Source: Clostridiaceae bacterium (GTDB lineage: Bacteria; Bacillota; Clostridia; Acetivibrionales; DUMB01). From it: a stretch of 43,950 nt of DNA. Made by a program: the position numbers and the translations under genes. Below, piece after piece: positions 1 to 7,896 of the stretch (position 1 is the first letter of the stretch; each line of letters opens with the position of its first letter). The stretch is from positions 1-43,950 of the forward strand of contig DULF01000159.1 in the NCBI GenBank assembly GCA_012840535.1, in the 5' to 3' direction. Under the pieces are notes generated by a model that ran no database searches, had not been told where the DNA came from, and saw only the letters and a list, made by a program, of their open reading frames with translations.

Positions 1-396
1 GACGAATATGTTTTTATTCTTCCCGTTTCGTTTAAAACGGAGATACTGACAGAAGATGAGAAACCTGAAAGGATTGTGGAATTTCTCAGAGAAGGCGCGA
101 TAGGAGATAAGTTGTTTACCGAAATACCTGGCGAGACGGAATTGATAAAAAGCAGTATTAAGGAGAACCTGCTTACCCTTGATTTTAATTCGGGAATAAC
201 TTCCTACGGTGGAGGAACTGCAAGGGAAGACGGTATTTTAAAGCAAATATTATACTCTATGAAGCAAGTTGACGGAGTTGAAAGGGTAAGGATCCTGATA
301 GAAGGCGGAACAAAAGATCTGCCTGAAGGGTCAGATATATCAAAGCCATTGCTTATACCAAGGGAAATTAATGATGTTGTTGATTTTATTGATTAA
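1..396 (+). CDS. GerM-like spore germination/sporulation protein (C-terminal part, cut by window edge)
   Basis: The reading frame is open from base 1 to the TAA at 394-396, so the gene starts upstream and the GTG at 76 is probably internal. The visible 131 residues form a GerMN-type domain: a strand-rich stretch with LDFNSG, then YGGGTAREDGILKQIL, a helix ending in VDGVERV and the closing LIEGG. GerM in Bacillus is a sporulation and germination lipoprotein with two such domains; the signal peptide would lie outside this window. In Bacillus subtilis gerM is followed by rph, the rdgB homologue and the yfcE homologue. Here rdgB and yfcE follow directly, which supports the assignment although rph is missing. 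The family call is good; the exact role in this organism is inferred. Confidence 0.75.
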   Translation, partial: DEYVFILPVSFKTEILTEDEKPERIVEFLREGAIGDKLFTEIPGETELIKSSIKENLLTLDFNSGITSYGGGTAREDGILKQILYSMKQVDGVERVRILIEGGTKDLPEGSDISKPLLIPREINDVVDFID

Positions 397-452
397 GCGA
401 GTTTACTTTGAGATAGCTTTCAGACGAGGTGAGGTATACGACTAAAGATGGA

Positions 453-1064
453 ATGATTTATAGGTTTATAGTTGCGTCAAAGAACAGGGGAAAACTTAAA
501 GAAATTCAGGAGATTTTAAAGGATTTTCCATTTGAGGTTTTATCCATGCAAGACGTGGGTATAAATATAGAAATTGACGAATGTGGCGTTACTTTTGAGG
601 AGAATGCCATGATAAAGGCAAGGGAGGTGCATAAGAAAACAGGCGGAATTGTAATGGCAGATGACTCAGGACTTGAAGTGGATTATTTAAACGGAGCTCC
701 TGGCATACATTCATCGAGATTTGCAGGAGAAGGGGCAAGTGACGAAGATAGAAACAATAAATTGTTGAATTTGCTGCAAGGAGTTCCTTTTGAAAAAAGA
801 AAAGCAAGATTTGTATGCGCAATTGCGGTTATACTGCCGGACGGCAAGGAATTTACCGTACGTGGCGTATGCAACGGGTATATAGGGTTTAAACCTAAAG
901 GCAAAAACGGTTTTGGATACGATCCATTATTCTATTTGCCGGAGTTTAACATGACTACTGCTCAAATGGAACCGGAGGAAAAACACAAAATCAGCCATAG
1001 GGGAAAAGCCCTGGAGCTGATGGTTGAAGAACTTAGAAAACGTTTAAATATAATTGTGGGATAA
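453..1064 (+). CDS. rdgB: XTP/dITP diphosphatase (non-canonical purine NTP pyrophosphatase, RdgB/HAM1 family)
   Basis: Hydrolyses ITP, dITP and XTP to the monophosphate and pyrophosphate, keeping deaminated purines out of DNA and RNA. The family signatures are in order: substrate-binding SKNRGKLKEI near the N-terminus, ADDSGLEVD with the catalytic acidic residue, the PGIHSSRFAGE loop, GFGYDPLF, and the C-terminal SHRGKAL. The length of about 203 residues is normal. I chose the ATG at 453 because MIYRFIVASKN gives the usual short N-terminus. An in-frame GTG at 429 would add eight residues, and neither start has a convincing ribosome site. It lies between the gerM-like gene and a YfcE-type phosphodiesterase, a common Firmicutes arrangement. 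Function is confident; the start is not. Confidence 0.93.
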   Translation: MIYRFIVASKNRGKLKEIQEILKDFPFEVLSMQDVGINIEIDECGVTFEENAMIKAREVHKKTGGIVMADDSGLEVDYLNGAPGIHSSRFAGEGASDEDRNNKLLNLLQGVPFEKRKARFVCAIAVILPDGKEFTVRGVCNGYIGFKPKGKNGFGYDPLFYLPEFNMTTAQMEPEEKHKISHRGKALELMVEELRKRLNIIVG

Positions 1065-1216
1065 AAGCTACTGCAATATATAAATTTGAAGATGAAAGCA
1101 AAGATTAAAACAATGCTTGAAAAATAATTAGAAAAAACAACGCAATAATTGATTAACTAAAATTGATTAACTAAAATAGTTGGCATAGTTGCAGTTTGTA
1201 TTACAGTGGAGGTCAT

Positions 1217-1696
1217 ATGAAGATTCTGGTTATTAGCGACACACATGGCGATATAAAAAAGGCCGAAGAAGTGATCAAGAAGAATAAAGATATAGATTTA
1301 ATAATCCATCTTGGAGATTATTTTAGAGATGCACAGAAACTTTCAAAAATGTTTCCTGACATTCCTATTGAATACATATATGGAAACAGCGACTTTTTGA
1401 TTGACAATGTTCCCGCAGAGAAGGTGCTTGAATATTACGGGAAGAAAATCTTATTGACCCATGGACACAGGTATTCTGTCAAGTGGGATTACAGCAAACT
1501 GGAGAAAAAAGCTGAGGAGTTGCACCTTGACATGTTGTTGTTTGGCCATACGCATGTTGCTGACATGATGGAAAAGCAAGGGTGCTATTTCATAAATCCT
1601 GGTAGCATAAGCGACCCCAGGAGCGACTCCAGTGAGTCATATGCGATAATAGAGATAAAAGACGGCAAAGTTACCCCAAAACTTTGCTATGCATAA
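1217..1696 (+). CDS. YfcE/MJ0936-type metallophosphodiesterase
   Basis: A small calcineurin-like metallophosphoesterase of 159 residues. All metal-binding motifs are present: DTHGD at residues 9-13, GDYFRDA, GNSD, a histidine in LLTHGH, and GHTH followed by NPGS. YfcE-type enzymes hydrolyse phosphodiesters such as bis-pNPP in vitro, but the physiological substrate is generally unknown. The ATG at 1217 is preceded by GGAGGT at 1208-1213; the longer frame from the TTG at 1196 would run through this ribosome site and is rejected. It follows rdgB by about 150 bases, as the ysnA-ysnB pair does in Bacillus, but that gap is AT-rich and shows no clear promoter or terminator. Confidence 0.9.
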   Translation: MKILVISDTHGDIKKAEEVIKKNKDIDLIIHLGDYFRDAQKLSKMFPDIPIEYIYGNSDFLIDNVPAEKVLEYYGKKILLTHGHRYSVKWDYSKLEKKAEELHLDMLLFGHTHVADMMEKQGCYFINPGSISDPRSDSSESYAIIEIKDGKVTPKLCYA

Positions 1697-1750
1697 TATT
1701 GTACACTTTAACTGTAATTATGTGGCAATAGAGATTTAAAACATATAGTA

Positions 1751-1779
1751 TTGACAAAATGGTGTCGGCCTTGTATAAT
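1751..1779 (+). promoter_or_regulatory. Consensus sigma-A promoter for the tRNA pair
   Basis: TTGACA at 1751-1756, a 17-base spacer, then TATAAT at 1774-1779. Both hexamers are perfect. The predicted start is about 1786, some 20 bases before tRNA-Gly. Arms at 1760-1769 and 1787-1796 can pair with each other around the -10 element. Confidence 0.85.
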
Positions 1780-1807
1780 TACTAAAGTCGGCACCAAAAT
1801 AATTTAC

Positions 1808-1881
1808 GCGGGTGTAGTTCAATGGTAGAACATCAGCCTTCCAAGCTGATTGCGTGGGTTCGATTCCCATCACCCGCTCCA
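1808..1881 (+). tRNA. tRNA-Gly (anticodon TCC)
   Basis: A seven-base acceptor stem (GCGGGTG at 1808-1814 with CACCCGC at 1871-1877) encloses the D arm, an anticodon arm with TCC flanked by CT and AA, and the T arm with TTCGATT. The discriminator is T1878 and CCA is encoded at 1879-1881. It is the first gene of a two-tRNA transcript that starts at the perfect promoter upstream. Confidence 0.96.
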
Positions 1882-1908
1882 GCAATAACCTCTGATTCCT
1901 TTAATTAT

Positions 1909-1985
<77 letters not shown>

Positions 1986-1990
1986 TAATG

Positions 1991-2023
1991 AAACCCTGCA
2001 GGCAACAGGCTTGTAGGGTTTTT
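1991..2023 (+). terminator. Rho-independent terminator after the tRNAs
   Basis: A 13-bp stem (1991-2003 with 2009-2021, two G-U pairs), loop AACAG, and a run of five T at 2019-2023. It follows tRNA-Arg by six bases. Confidence 0.85.
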
Positions 2024-2097
2024 GTTATGTATGTAAACAGGTTTTTATGTATCAACTGTTAAACTCGAGAGCACTGATTGCTTGTCCCATTATCTTA

Positions 2098-2126
2098 TTG
2101 ACAAAGACATTGCCATTTGATACTAT
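2098..2126 (+). promoter_or_regulatory. Sigma-A promoter for the purine riboswitch and permease
   Basis: TTGACA at 2098-2103, a 17-base spacer, then TACTAT at 2121-2126. The predicted start is near 2133, about 20 bases upstream of the aptamer. Confidence 0.75.
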
Positions 2127-2154
2127 TAATGTGTCAATTTAATATAGTGCGATG

Positions 2155-2225
2155 AACTCATATAATTCCGCCGATATGGGGCGGAAGTTTCTACCAAGCA
2201 ACCTTAAATTGTTTGACTATGAGTG
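2155..2225 (+). promoter_or_regulatory. Purine riboswitch aptamer, guanine/hypoxanthine class
   Basis: All three helices can be drawn. P1 pairs ACTCATA (2156-2162) with TATGAGT (2218-2224), P2 pairs TCCGCC with GGCGGA around GATATGG, and P3 pairs CAAGCAA with TTGTTTG. The joining segments carry the conserved TATAAT, AGTTTCTACC and GACTATG. The base that sets ligand specificity is C2217, corresponding to C74 in the xpt aptamer, which predicts guanine or hypoxanthine binding; adenine sensors have U there. It lies about 350 bases upstream of a purine permease, so repression by intracellular guanine is the expected logic. Confidence 0.93.
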
Positions 2226-2263
2226 AAGCTAATGATGCTGGAGTAATCAGCATATCCGTGGAG

Positions 2264-2323
2264 ACTTACCTGAAGCTTGCAAGTGTGGTACTTAAACCAA
2301 AATGCAATGCTTCGTAAGTTTTT
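2264..2323 (+). terminator. Candidate first terminator in the riboswitch leader
   Basis: ACTTAC, GAAGC and TTGCA on the left arm pair with TGCAA, GCTTC and GTAAGT on the right, giving about 16 base pairs with two small bulges. A 21-base loop lies between them, and five T follow at 2319-2323. Its position 40 bases after the aptamer fits a riboswitch-controlled terminator. The long loop makes this less certain than the hairpin at 2371. Confidence 0.5.
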
Positions 2324-2370
2324 AGGCTTATTAGTGTTTTGCTCGTGGTATTCACACGGTTATGCGTGAT

Positions 2371-2412
2371 AATAGGCAAATAGATTTCACTTATATCTAT
2401 TTGCTTATTTTA
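2371..2412 (+). terminator. Rho-independent terminator in the permease leader
   Basis: A 15-bp stem (2371-2385 with 2395-2409, one G-U pair), a nine-base loop, and T-rich sequence from 2408. It is the strongest hairpin between the riboswitch and the permease and a likely output of the switch. Confidence 0.65.
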
Positions 2413-2574
2413 GTTTATGCCACAGAAATTATGCATATGCAACAGGAATGCAGTACATGGTTTTAAAGTATTCCAAGAATTGCTTATGCATAATAATAAT
2501 TTTATGGCATTTATGAGCCTACAGCAAGCTTTAGCACAATTAAACAATTTTTATAAGGGGGTAGTTTTTAGTCT
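2413..2574 (+). other. Distal part of the permease 5' leader
   Basis: This stretch has no credible gene; the short frame beginning at 2417 runs into the permease and lacks a ribosome site. It holds a 14-base inverted repeat with one mismatch (2429-2442 and 2480-2493) around a 37-base loop, then an AT-rich run and the ribosome site AAGGGGG at 2555-2561. Confidence 0.5.
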
Positions 2575-3987
2575 ATGGAGAATTTTTTCAAACTCAAGGA
2601 AAATGGTACGAATGTACGTACCGAGATTGTCGCAGGATTGACAACATTTTTCACGATGGCCTACATCATCATGGTTAATCCCAGCATACTGTCGCAAGCA
2701 GATATGCCGTGGGGCGCAGTATTCCTTGCAACGATTATTGCAGCTGTAATTGGTACACTTGTGATGGGACTGGTGGCAAACGTTCCTTATGCGCAAGCTC
2801 CAGGGATGGGACTTAATGCATTCTTTACGTTTACAGTGGTTAAGCAACTTGGTTTTACATGGCAGGAAGCATTGGCCATGGTATTTATCTGTGGATTAAT
2901 CAATATATTAATTACTGTAACAAAGATTCGTAAGCTAATAATAAAAGCGATTCCTGAAAGCCTTCAAAGCGCAATTGGTGGCGGTATAGGTATTTTCATA
3001 GCGTACATAGGCATAAAAAGTGCAGGTCTCCTCAGTTTTACTTCTGATCCGGGAACTTATGTACAGTTTGGCGAAGGTGGTACGGTAGTTGCAAGTTCAA
3101 GCGCAGTTCCAGGTATCGTTCCATTAAACACGCCTGCTGTTTTACTTGCTATTTTTGGTATCATTTTAACTTTTATTCTCCTTGTTTGCAAAGTAAAGGG
3201 CGCTATCCTTATTGGTATAATTGTAACAACAATTATTGGTATCCCTCTGGGAATTACAAAGATTGGCGAGACAATCAGCTTTTCAGAAGCTTTGTCGCAG
3301 CTTCCTGAGACTTTGTTTGCGGCTTTTGGCAATCCCGGTTTGCTATCGCTGTTTAGCGATGCAAGCAAGATTCCTCTTGTGCTGATGACAATTTTCGCAT
3401 TCAGCCTGACTGATACTTTTGATACAATAGGCACTTTCATAGGAACAGGCCGCAAAACAGGCATTTTTTCTGCAGAGGACCAAAAAGCTCTTGAGACAAG
3501 CACAGGCTTTAAGTCCAAGATGGACAAGGCTCTCTTCGCAGACGCTACTGCTACTTCAATAGGAGCTATTTTCGGTACTTCCAACACTACGACCTACGTT
3601 GAGAGTGCCGCAGGTATTGGTGCAGGCGGACGTACCGGTTTGACAAGTATTGTTGTGGCAATCCTTTTCATACTCAGTGCTTTCTTTGCTTCTCTGATTA
3701 GCGCTATTCCTTCTGTGGCTACCGCCGCGGCTCTGATCGCTGTTGGTATTATGATGTTGTCGGCATTCAAGGATATTAAGTGGGACGATTTAACTGAAGC
3801 GATTCCTGCTTTCTTTGCAGGTATTTTCATGGCATTGTGCTACAGCATTTCCTATGGTATAGCTACAGGCTTCATTTTCTACTGTATTGTGAAGATATTC
3901 AAACGTGAGTCCAAAGACATTAACCCGGTTCTTTGGGTAGCTACAGTCTTGTTTATTATAAATTTCATTATTCTTGCAATTATATAA
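2575..3987 (+). CDS. Guanine/hypoxanthine permease (AzgA/PbuG-like, NCS2 superfamily)
   Basis: A 470-residue membrane protein with 12 or more hydrophobic segments, predicted to import guanine or hypoxanthine by proton symport. The N-terminal TEIVAGLTTFFTMAYIIMVNP and APGMGLNAFFTF are hallmarks of the AzgA branch. The central SLTDTFDTIGTFIG and the later GTSNTTTYVESAAGIGAGGRTGL are the substrate-site signatures of that family. The ATG at 2575 is the only start fitting the N-terminus; AAGGGGG lies 13 bases upstream, which is rather far. The guanine-class riboswitch fixes the likely substrate better than the protein does. A strong terminator follows at 4002, making this a single-gene unit. It opens a block of purine-related genes with the dGTPase and nucleotidase downstream. 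Confidence 0.93.
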   Translation: MENFFKLKENGTNVRTEIVAGLTTFFTMAYIIMVNPSILSQADMPWGAVFLATIIAAVIGTLVMGLVANVPYAQAPGMGLNAFFTFTVVKQLGFTWQEALAMVFICGLINILITVTKIRKLIIKAIPESLQSAIGGGIGIFIAYIGIKSAGLLSFTSDPGTYVQFGEGGTVVASSSAVPGIVPLNTPAVLLAIFGIILTFILLVCKVKGAILIGIIVTTIIGIPLGITKIGETISFSEALSQLPETLFAAFGNPGLLSLFSDASKIPLVLMTIFAFSLTDTFDTIGTFIGTGRKTGIFSAEDQKALETSTGFKSKMDKALFADATATSIGAIFGTSNTTTYVESAAGIGAGGRTGLTSIVVAILFILSAFFASLISAIPSVATAAALIAVGIMMLSAFKDIKWDDLTEAIPAFFAGIFMALCYSISYGIATGFIFYCIVKIFKRESKDINPVLWVATVLFIINFIILAII

Positions 3988-4001
3988 ATATAAATGCATA
4001 A

Positions 4002-4035
4002 AAAATATCCTCCGGTTATGGCCGGAGGATATTTT
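4002..4035 (+). terminator. Rho-independent terminator after the purine permease
   Basis: A perfect 14-bp stem (4002-4015 with 4022-4035) around a six-base loop, with A-rich and T-rich ends, so it may work in both directions. Confidence 0.88.
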
Positions 4036-4183
4036 AATGCACGTAAAAATCCATACCTGCTGGTATCCAGTATATGGCAGGCTAAATTAGATTTGTGCAA
4101 ATTTGTAAAAAAACTTCACTATATGATAAAATATGATAAAATAAAACTACGAAAAAACTTGCATAAGGAGAGAATGACAGTTT

Positions 4184-4678
4184 ATGGTCCTGTTTGAAGA
4201 ATGGAAAAAGCTTACGGAAAGTGAAAGCACAAATAAAAATTATCAGGAGTTTTGGACTGAGTATTTTGAAAAAGAAAAGGCAACCTACGAATATATTCTT
4301 GCTAATCACAATGAAGTAATAAGTGGAAAGCTAAGCGAAATTGCTTCAAAGTTTAATATGAATCCTGTAACCATGACGGGGTTTCTTGACGGGATCAATT
4401 CAAGCCTTGTCGAGTCAATTAATCTTGAGGAGCTTGCCGAAGACACGGAGTTAAAGCTTGAGATAGATTTTGAAAAGCTTTATTATAATATGCTGGCTGC
4501 AAAAGCCGACTGGCTTTATAATTTACCGCAATGGGACAATGTACTGGATGAGAAAAGAAGGACGGAAATCAAAAAAGAGTATAACAAATCCAGAATAGCA
4601 GTAAGCAACAAGGTTGGACGGAATGAGCCATGTCCGTGCGGAAGCGGAAAGAAATACAAGAAGTGCTGTGGTAAATAA
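4184..4678 (+). CDS. SEC-C motif protein of unknown function
   Basis: A 164-residue, mostly helical, charged protein with no signal peptide or membrane segment. The last 23 residues are a SEC-C zinc-binding motif ([19 protein letters not shown]) with the CXC and CC cysteine pairs. It is almost identical to the tail of SecA encoded at 13611. SEC-C modules bind zinc and, in SecA, contact SecB or ribosomes. The preceding 140 residues match nothing I can name; similar small SEC-C proteins are widespread in clostridia. AAGGAG at 4165-4170 lies 13 bases before the ATG. A tandem ATATGATAAA repeat at 4121-4140 lies in the likely promoter area. The dGTPase begins 23 bases downstream, suggesting co-transcription. 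Confidence 0.8.
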   Translation: MVLFEEWKKLTESESTNKNYQEFWTEYFEKEKATYEYILANHNEVISGKLSEIASKFNMNPVTMTGFLDGINSSLVESINLEELAEDTELKLEIDFEKLYYNMLAAKADWLYNLPQWDNVLDEKRRTEIKKEYNKSRIAVSNKVGRNEPCPCGSGKKYKKCCGK

Positions 4679-4701
4679 GTATATACACTCAGGGGTGGAA
4701 G

Positions 4702-5853
4702 ATGTCCGTTATATGGAGGGAAATCAGGGAACGCCAGGAAGAACAGCTGAGCCCATATGCCGCCAGAAGCACAAAATCAAAGGGCAGGATGGTTTATGAA
4801 CCAAAATGTCCTGTGAGGACTGATTTTGAGAGAGACGCAAACAGAATACTATATTCTATGGAATTCAGACGTTTAAGGCATAAAACCCAGGTTTTTTTCA
4901 ATGCCAAGAACGACCATATATGTACAAGGATGGAGCATGTGCTTTATGTAGCTTCAATTGCTGTTACTATAGCAAGGACGCTTAACCTTAACCAGGATTT
5001 GACCAATGCAATTGCACTGGGACATGACCTGGGGCATGCGCCATTTGGCCACAGCGGTGAAAGGGTTTTAGATTGCTGCCTAAAAAAAATCAATTCTAAG
5101 TTGACGTTTCAACATGAACTCCATGGACTGAGAGTTGTTGACAGGCTTGCGACGCGTATTTCTAAAGAAAAAATTAATGAAAAGTGCGGCCTTAACCTTA
5201 CTTTTGAAGTCAGGGACGGTATTGTAAGTCATTGTGGTGAAAATTACGGCGAAAGCTACCTGGAAAGGGATTGCAATAAAGATCCGCTTAGCATTTGCAA
5301 TCAACATTCCCGCCTTACCATGCCGTATACACTTGAAGCATGTATTGTAAGATTAGTGGACAAAATAGCTTACGTCGGAAGGGATATAGAGGATGCAGTC
5401 AGAGTGAGGCTTATAGATATAAATGACATACCGAAAGATATCAGGAATGAACTTGGACATACAAACGGCGAAATAATAAATACACTTGTTTGTGATATTA
5501 TTGAAAACAGTTATGGGAAAGATTGCATTCAGCTCAGCAAGGAAAAGGGGCAGGCTTTGCAGTGCTTAATAAACGAAAATATAAGGCTTATATACAACGC
5601 CGACAAGATAAAGAGGTATGAGAAAACCGCCAAAAATGTCATTGAAGGGCTTTTCTTCAGTTTACTAAGCTCCGTTAAAGATCCGGAAGCGATGAAAAAC
5701 AGTGAAATCAAGGTGCTAAGAATGTTTTACAATTTTATTAAAGACATTGGATATGGTGAAGACGAGAGTGACGAACAGAAAGTTATTGATTTTGTTGCAG
5801 GAATGACGGACAATTTTGCTTTATCCTGCTTTGAAGAAATTTATTGGATGTAG
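4702..5853 (+). CDS. dgt: Deoxyguanosinetriphosphate triphosphohydrolase-like HD protein
   Basis: Predicted to cleave dNTPs, classically dGTP, to the deoxynucleoside and tripolyphosphate. The HD metal site is intact: a histidine in RMEHVLYVA, then ALGHDLGHAPFGHSGE, with the later aspartate in VRLVDKIAYVGRDIED. The N-terminal FERDANRILYSMEFRRLRHKTQVF is the conserved opening of the family. At 383 residues it fits the shorter dGTPase-like group, which may act on several dNTPs and is often nucleotide-activated. In many clostridia this gene precedes dnaG; here it follows a SEC-C gene and precedes a second HD-family nucleotidase. The ribosome site is AGGGGTGG just before the ATG at 4702. Confidence 0.92.
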   Translation: MSVIWREIRERQEEQLSPYAARSTKSKGRMVYEPKCPVRTDFERDANRILYSMEFRRLRHKTQVFFNAKNDHICTRMEHVLYVASIAVTIARTLNLNQDLTNAIALGHDLGHAPFGHSGERVLDCCLKKINSKLTFQHELHGLRVVDRLATRISKEKINEKCGLNLTFEVRDGIVSHCGENYGESYLERDCNKDPLSICNQHSRLTMPYTLEACIVRLVDKIAYVGRDIEDAVRVRLIDINDIPKDIRNELGHTNGEIINTLVCDIIENSYGKDCIQLSKEKGQALQCLINENIRLIYNADKIKRYEKTAKNVIEGLFFSLLSSVKDPEAMKNSEIKVLRMFYNFIKDIGYGEDESDEQKVIDFVAGMTDNFALSCFEEIYWM

Positions 5854-5927
5854 TCTATGCTTAATTAGAGACTGTTTTCGCAGAGACTATTAAATATTAG
5901 TGTTGATAAAAAGCAAAGGAGTAAGTT

Positions 5928-6518
5928 ATGGAAAAGCCAAGGTTTCATTTTTTTGCATTTCTTTCAAGAATGAAATATATTTCACGTTGGGGGCTTATGA
6001 GAAATACTTTGCAGGAAAACATACAGGAACACAGCCTCCAGGTTGCAATAATTTCCCATGCTCTTGCAGTCATAAAAAATAAATTATTCGGTGGGAACGT
6101 AAATACTGACAGGGCTGCTGTTCTTGGAATCTTTCATGATTGCAATGAAATACTCACAGGGGACATGCCTACACCTATAAAATACTTTAATCCGGAAATA
6201 AGACAAGCATATAAAAATGTTGAAAATGTATCGAAACAAAAGCTTTTGTCGATGCTTCCGGAGGAACTGGCTGAAAGCTACAGTCCTCTGCTGTTTCACA
6301 GCAGCGCTGATGATGAGCTTTGGATGCTGGTAAAAGCTGCAGATAAAATTGCGGCTTATATAAAATGCATAGAGGAAATGAAAGCAGGCAACAGGGAATT
6401 TAAAAAAGCCGGCGACTCGATATATAAAATAATTGAGGAGTTTAATCTCCCTGAGGTTAAATATTTTATTGAACATTTTCTACCAAGCTTTTCTCTTACA
6501 CTTGATGAACTGGAGTGA
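5928..6518 (+). CDS. YfbR-like 5'-deoxynucleotidase (HD domain)
   Basis: A 196-residue HD hydrolase predicted to dephosphorylate deoxyribonucleoside 5'-monophosphates. The signature elements match YfbR: SRWGLMRNTLQENIQEHSLQ at the N-terminus with the first metal histidine, FHDCNEILTGDMPTPIKY in the middle, and a conserved aspartate in VKAADKIAAYIKC. AAGGAG at 5917-5922 places the start at ATG 5928. It lies 75 bases after the dGTPase, likely in the same transcript. Together the two enzymes could return deoxynucleotides to nucleosides next to a guanine-regulated permease. That pathway reading is inference from neighbourhood. Confidence 0.88.
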   Translation: MEKPRFHFFAFLSRMKYISRWGLMRNTLQENIQEHSLQVAIISHALAVIKNKLFGGNVNTDRAAVLGIFHDCNEILTGDMPTPIKYFNPEIRQAYKNVENVSKQKLLSMLPEELAESYSPLLFHSSADDELWMLVKAADKIAAYIKCIEEMKAGNREFKKAGDSIYKIIEEFNLPEVKYFIEHFLPSFSLTLDELE

Positions 6519-6565
6519 TAAAAAGAAGTTGCATTTGCAGGATGAGCTGTTATAGCATGCTATGG

Positions 6566-6594
6566 TTGTATTTGAGGAAGAAAAGTAATATAAT
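6566..6594 (+). promoter_or_regulatory. Sigma-A-like promoter for the glycosyltransferase
   Basis: TTGTAT at 6566-6571, a 17-base spacer, and a perfect TATAAT at 6589-6594, about 80 bases before the start codon. Confidence 0.6.
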
Positions 6595-6674
6595 GTGATT
6601 AGGAATTATGTGTGAACCATTAAACACACTGCAGATAAACAGATGTCTGCAAAAAAATTTTGGGGGAATTTTTT

Positions 6675-7871
6675 ATGATGTATTTTGCCGCCGCAATAGG
6701 AGCTGTGTTCTGTGCTTTTTGGATACTACAGATTGTGTTTGTAAAGTTACACCTTAATTGGACTAATAAGCTGATTGAATCCGATGAGCGTGATGAGGCT
6801 GTACCTGTAAGCGTAATTCATCCGATAAAAGACCTGGACTTTGAGATGGAAAAGAACCTTGAGAGCTGGATGAACCAGAACTACAGAGGTAAGGTACAGC
6901 ATATTTTCAGTTTTCAGGACCCTGATGACCCTGCAATAAAAGTGGTCGAAGAGTTTATAAAGAAATACCCGGATATGGACATGACTATTACGGTAAATCC
7001 TGTGATGGAAGGGCTTAACGGTAAAAGTTCCAATATGGTAAACGGCATGAAACTTGCAAAATACGATATTGTATTATTTGGAGACAGTGATATCAGGATA
7101 AAGCCTGATTTTATTGTAAAAATGGTAAGGCCGCTAAAAGATGAGAAGGTGGGAATTGTTACCTGCGGGCAAATTAATATCGGCGGCAAGGATTTCTGGA
7201 CAAGGTTCTTTACCTTTGTGCAAAACAGCGAGACGGATTTTATATGGGCATTATTTACAAAACTTGGCATAGATGTTGGCGCTACAGGAGCGGCATTTGC
7301 AATGAGAAAAGACCTTCTCCAGAAAATAGGCGGCCTGGAGGCTTTTGGAGGGTCACTGCTGGAGGACTTGCATCTTGGAAGTACTCTTTATAAAATGGGA
7401 TACAAATTAGTATTAGGCCCGTTTTTAGAATGTCACGTTGACAAACTGGCAAGGGAAAAGTCTTTCAACTACGCAAAACGGATAGCTATTGGTATTAAAA
7501 CGCATATTGCAGTGGAGCTTCCTGCTTTTATATTGATTCTTTTCTGGTACTGGATAATGTTTATAGTTGGTGCCATTTTCCTTGATATTAATTTAATTTG
7601 CCTGTCGTTTTTCTTTATGGTTTTGCGGGTCATACATGGGGTTGCAATGAGAGTTGTTACTAATAATAAAGTCCTGCCTGTGGATTTCTTGATGGGATTG
7701 TTTTTTGACCTGTTTGGAACTTTCTTCCTGCTGTATGCATTATTTGACAAGCCGGAAGTAACGTGGAGAGGCATAACATATGAAGTAAGGGCAGGCGGAT
7801 ATATAGAAGAAATAAGGATTGGTGAAGAGGTTGTAGAAAGCGATACAATCAATGAATTTATAGACGAGTAA
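6675..7871 (+). CDS. Membrane family-2/21 glycosyltransferase (ceramide glucosyltransferase-like)
   Basis: A 398-residue processive-type GT-A enzyme. An N-terminal membrane segment (residues about 1-24) precedes the catalytic domain with VSVIHPIKD, the FQDPDDPA segment, a DXD-type site FGDSDIRI, ATGAAFAMRK, and the acceptor-site EDLHLG. The C-terminal part has three to four membrane segments and ends with VTWRGITYEV, as in GT21 ceramide glucosyltransferases and HpnI-like enzymes. The acceptor is therefore probably a lipid. The usual (Q/R)XXRW box after the EDLHLG segment is not clearly present; KRIAIG occupies that region. GGGGG at 6662-6666 sets the ATG at 6675; the TTG at 6660 would sit upstream of this site. 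It has its own promoter and converges on a YghO-like gene 25 bases away. Confidence 0.8.
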   Translation: MMYFAAAIGAVFCAFWILQIVFVKLHLNWTNKLIESDERDEAVPVSVIHPIKDLDFEMEKNLESWMNQNYRGKVQHIFSFQDPDDPAIKVVEEFIKKYPDMDMTITVNPVMEGLNGKSSNMVNGMKLAKYDIVLFGDSDIRIKPDFIVKMVRPLKDEKVGIVTCGQINIGGKDFWTRFFTFVQNSETDFIWALFTKLGIDVGATGAAFAMRKDLLQKIGGLEAFGGSLLEDLHLGSTLYKMGYKLVLGPFLECHVDKLAREKSFNYAKRIAIGIKTHIAVELPAFILILFWYWIMFIVGAIFLDINLICLSFFFMVLRVIHGVAMRVVTNNKVLPVDFLMGLFFDLFGTFFLLYALFDKPEVTWRGITYEVRAGGYIEEIRIGEEVVESDTINEFIDE

Positions 7872-7896
7872 TTGAAAAAGAGACAGGGGACATTCC

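Noticed and set aside
2417-2641. Short plus-strand frame of 74 codons before the purine permease
   Set aside because: No ribosome site, begins in a terminator tail and runs into the permease in another frame.
7469-7852. Minus-strand open frames inside the glycosyltransferase
   Set aside because: Shadow frames with unlikely composition; the plus-strand protein has clear family motifs.
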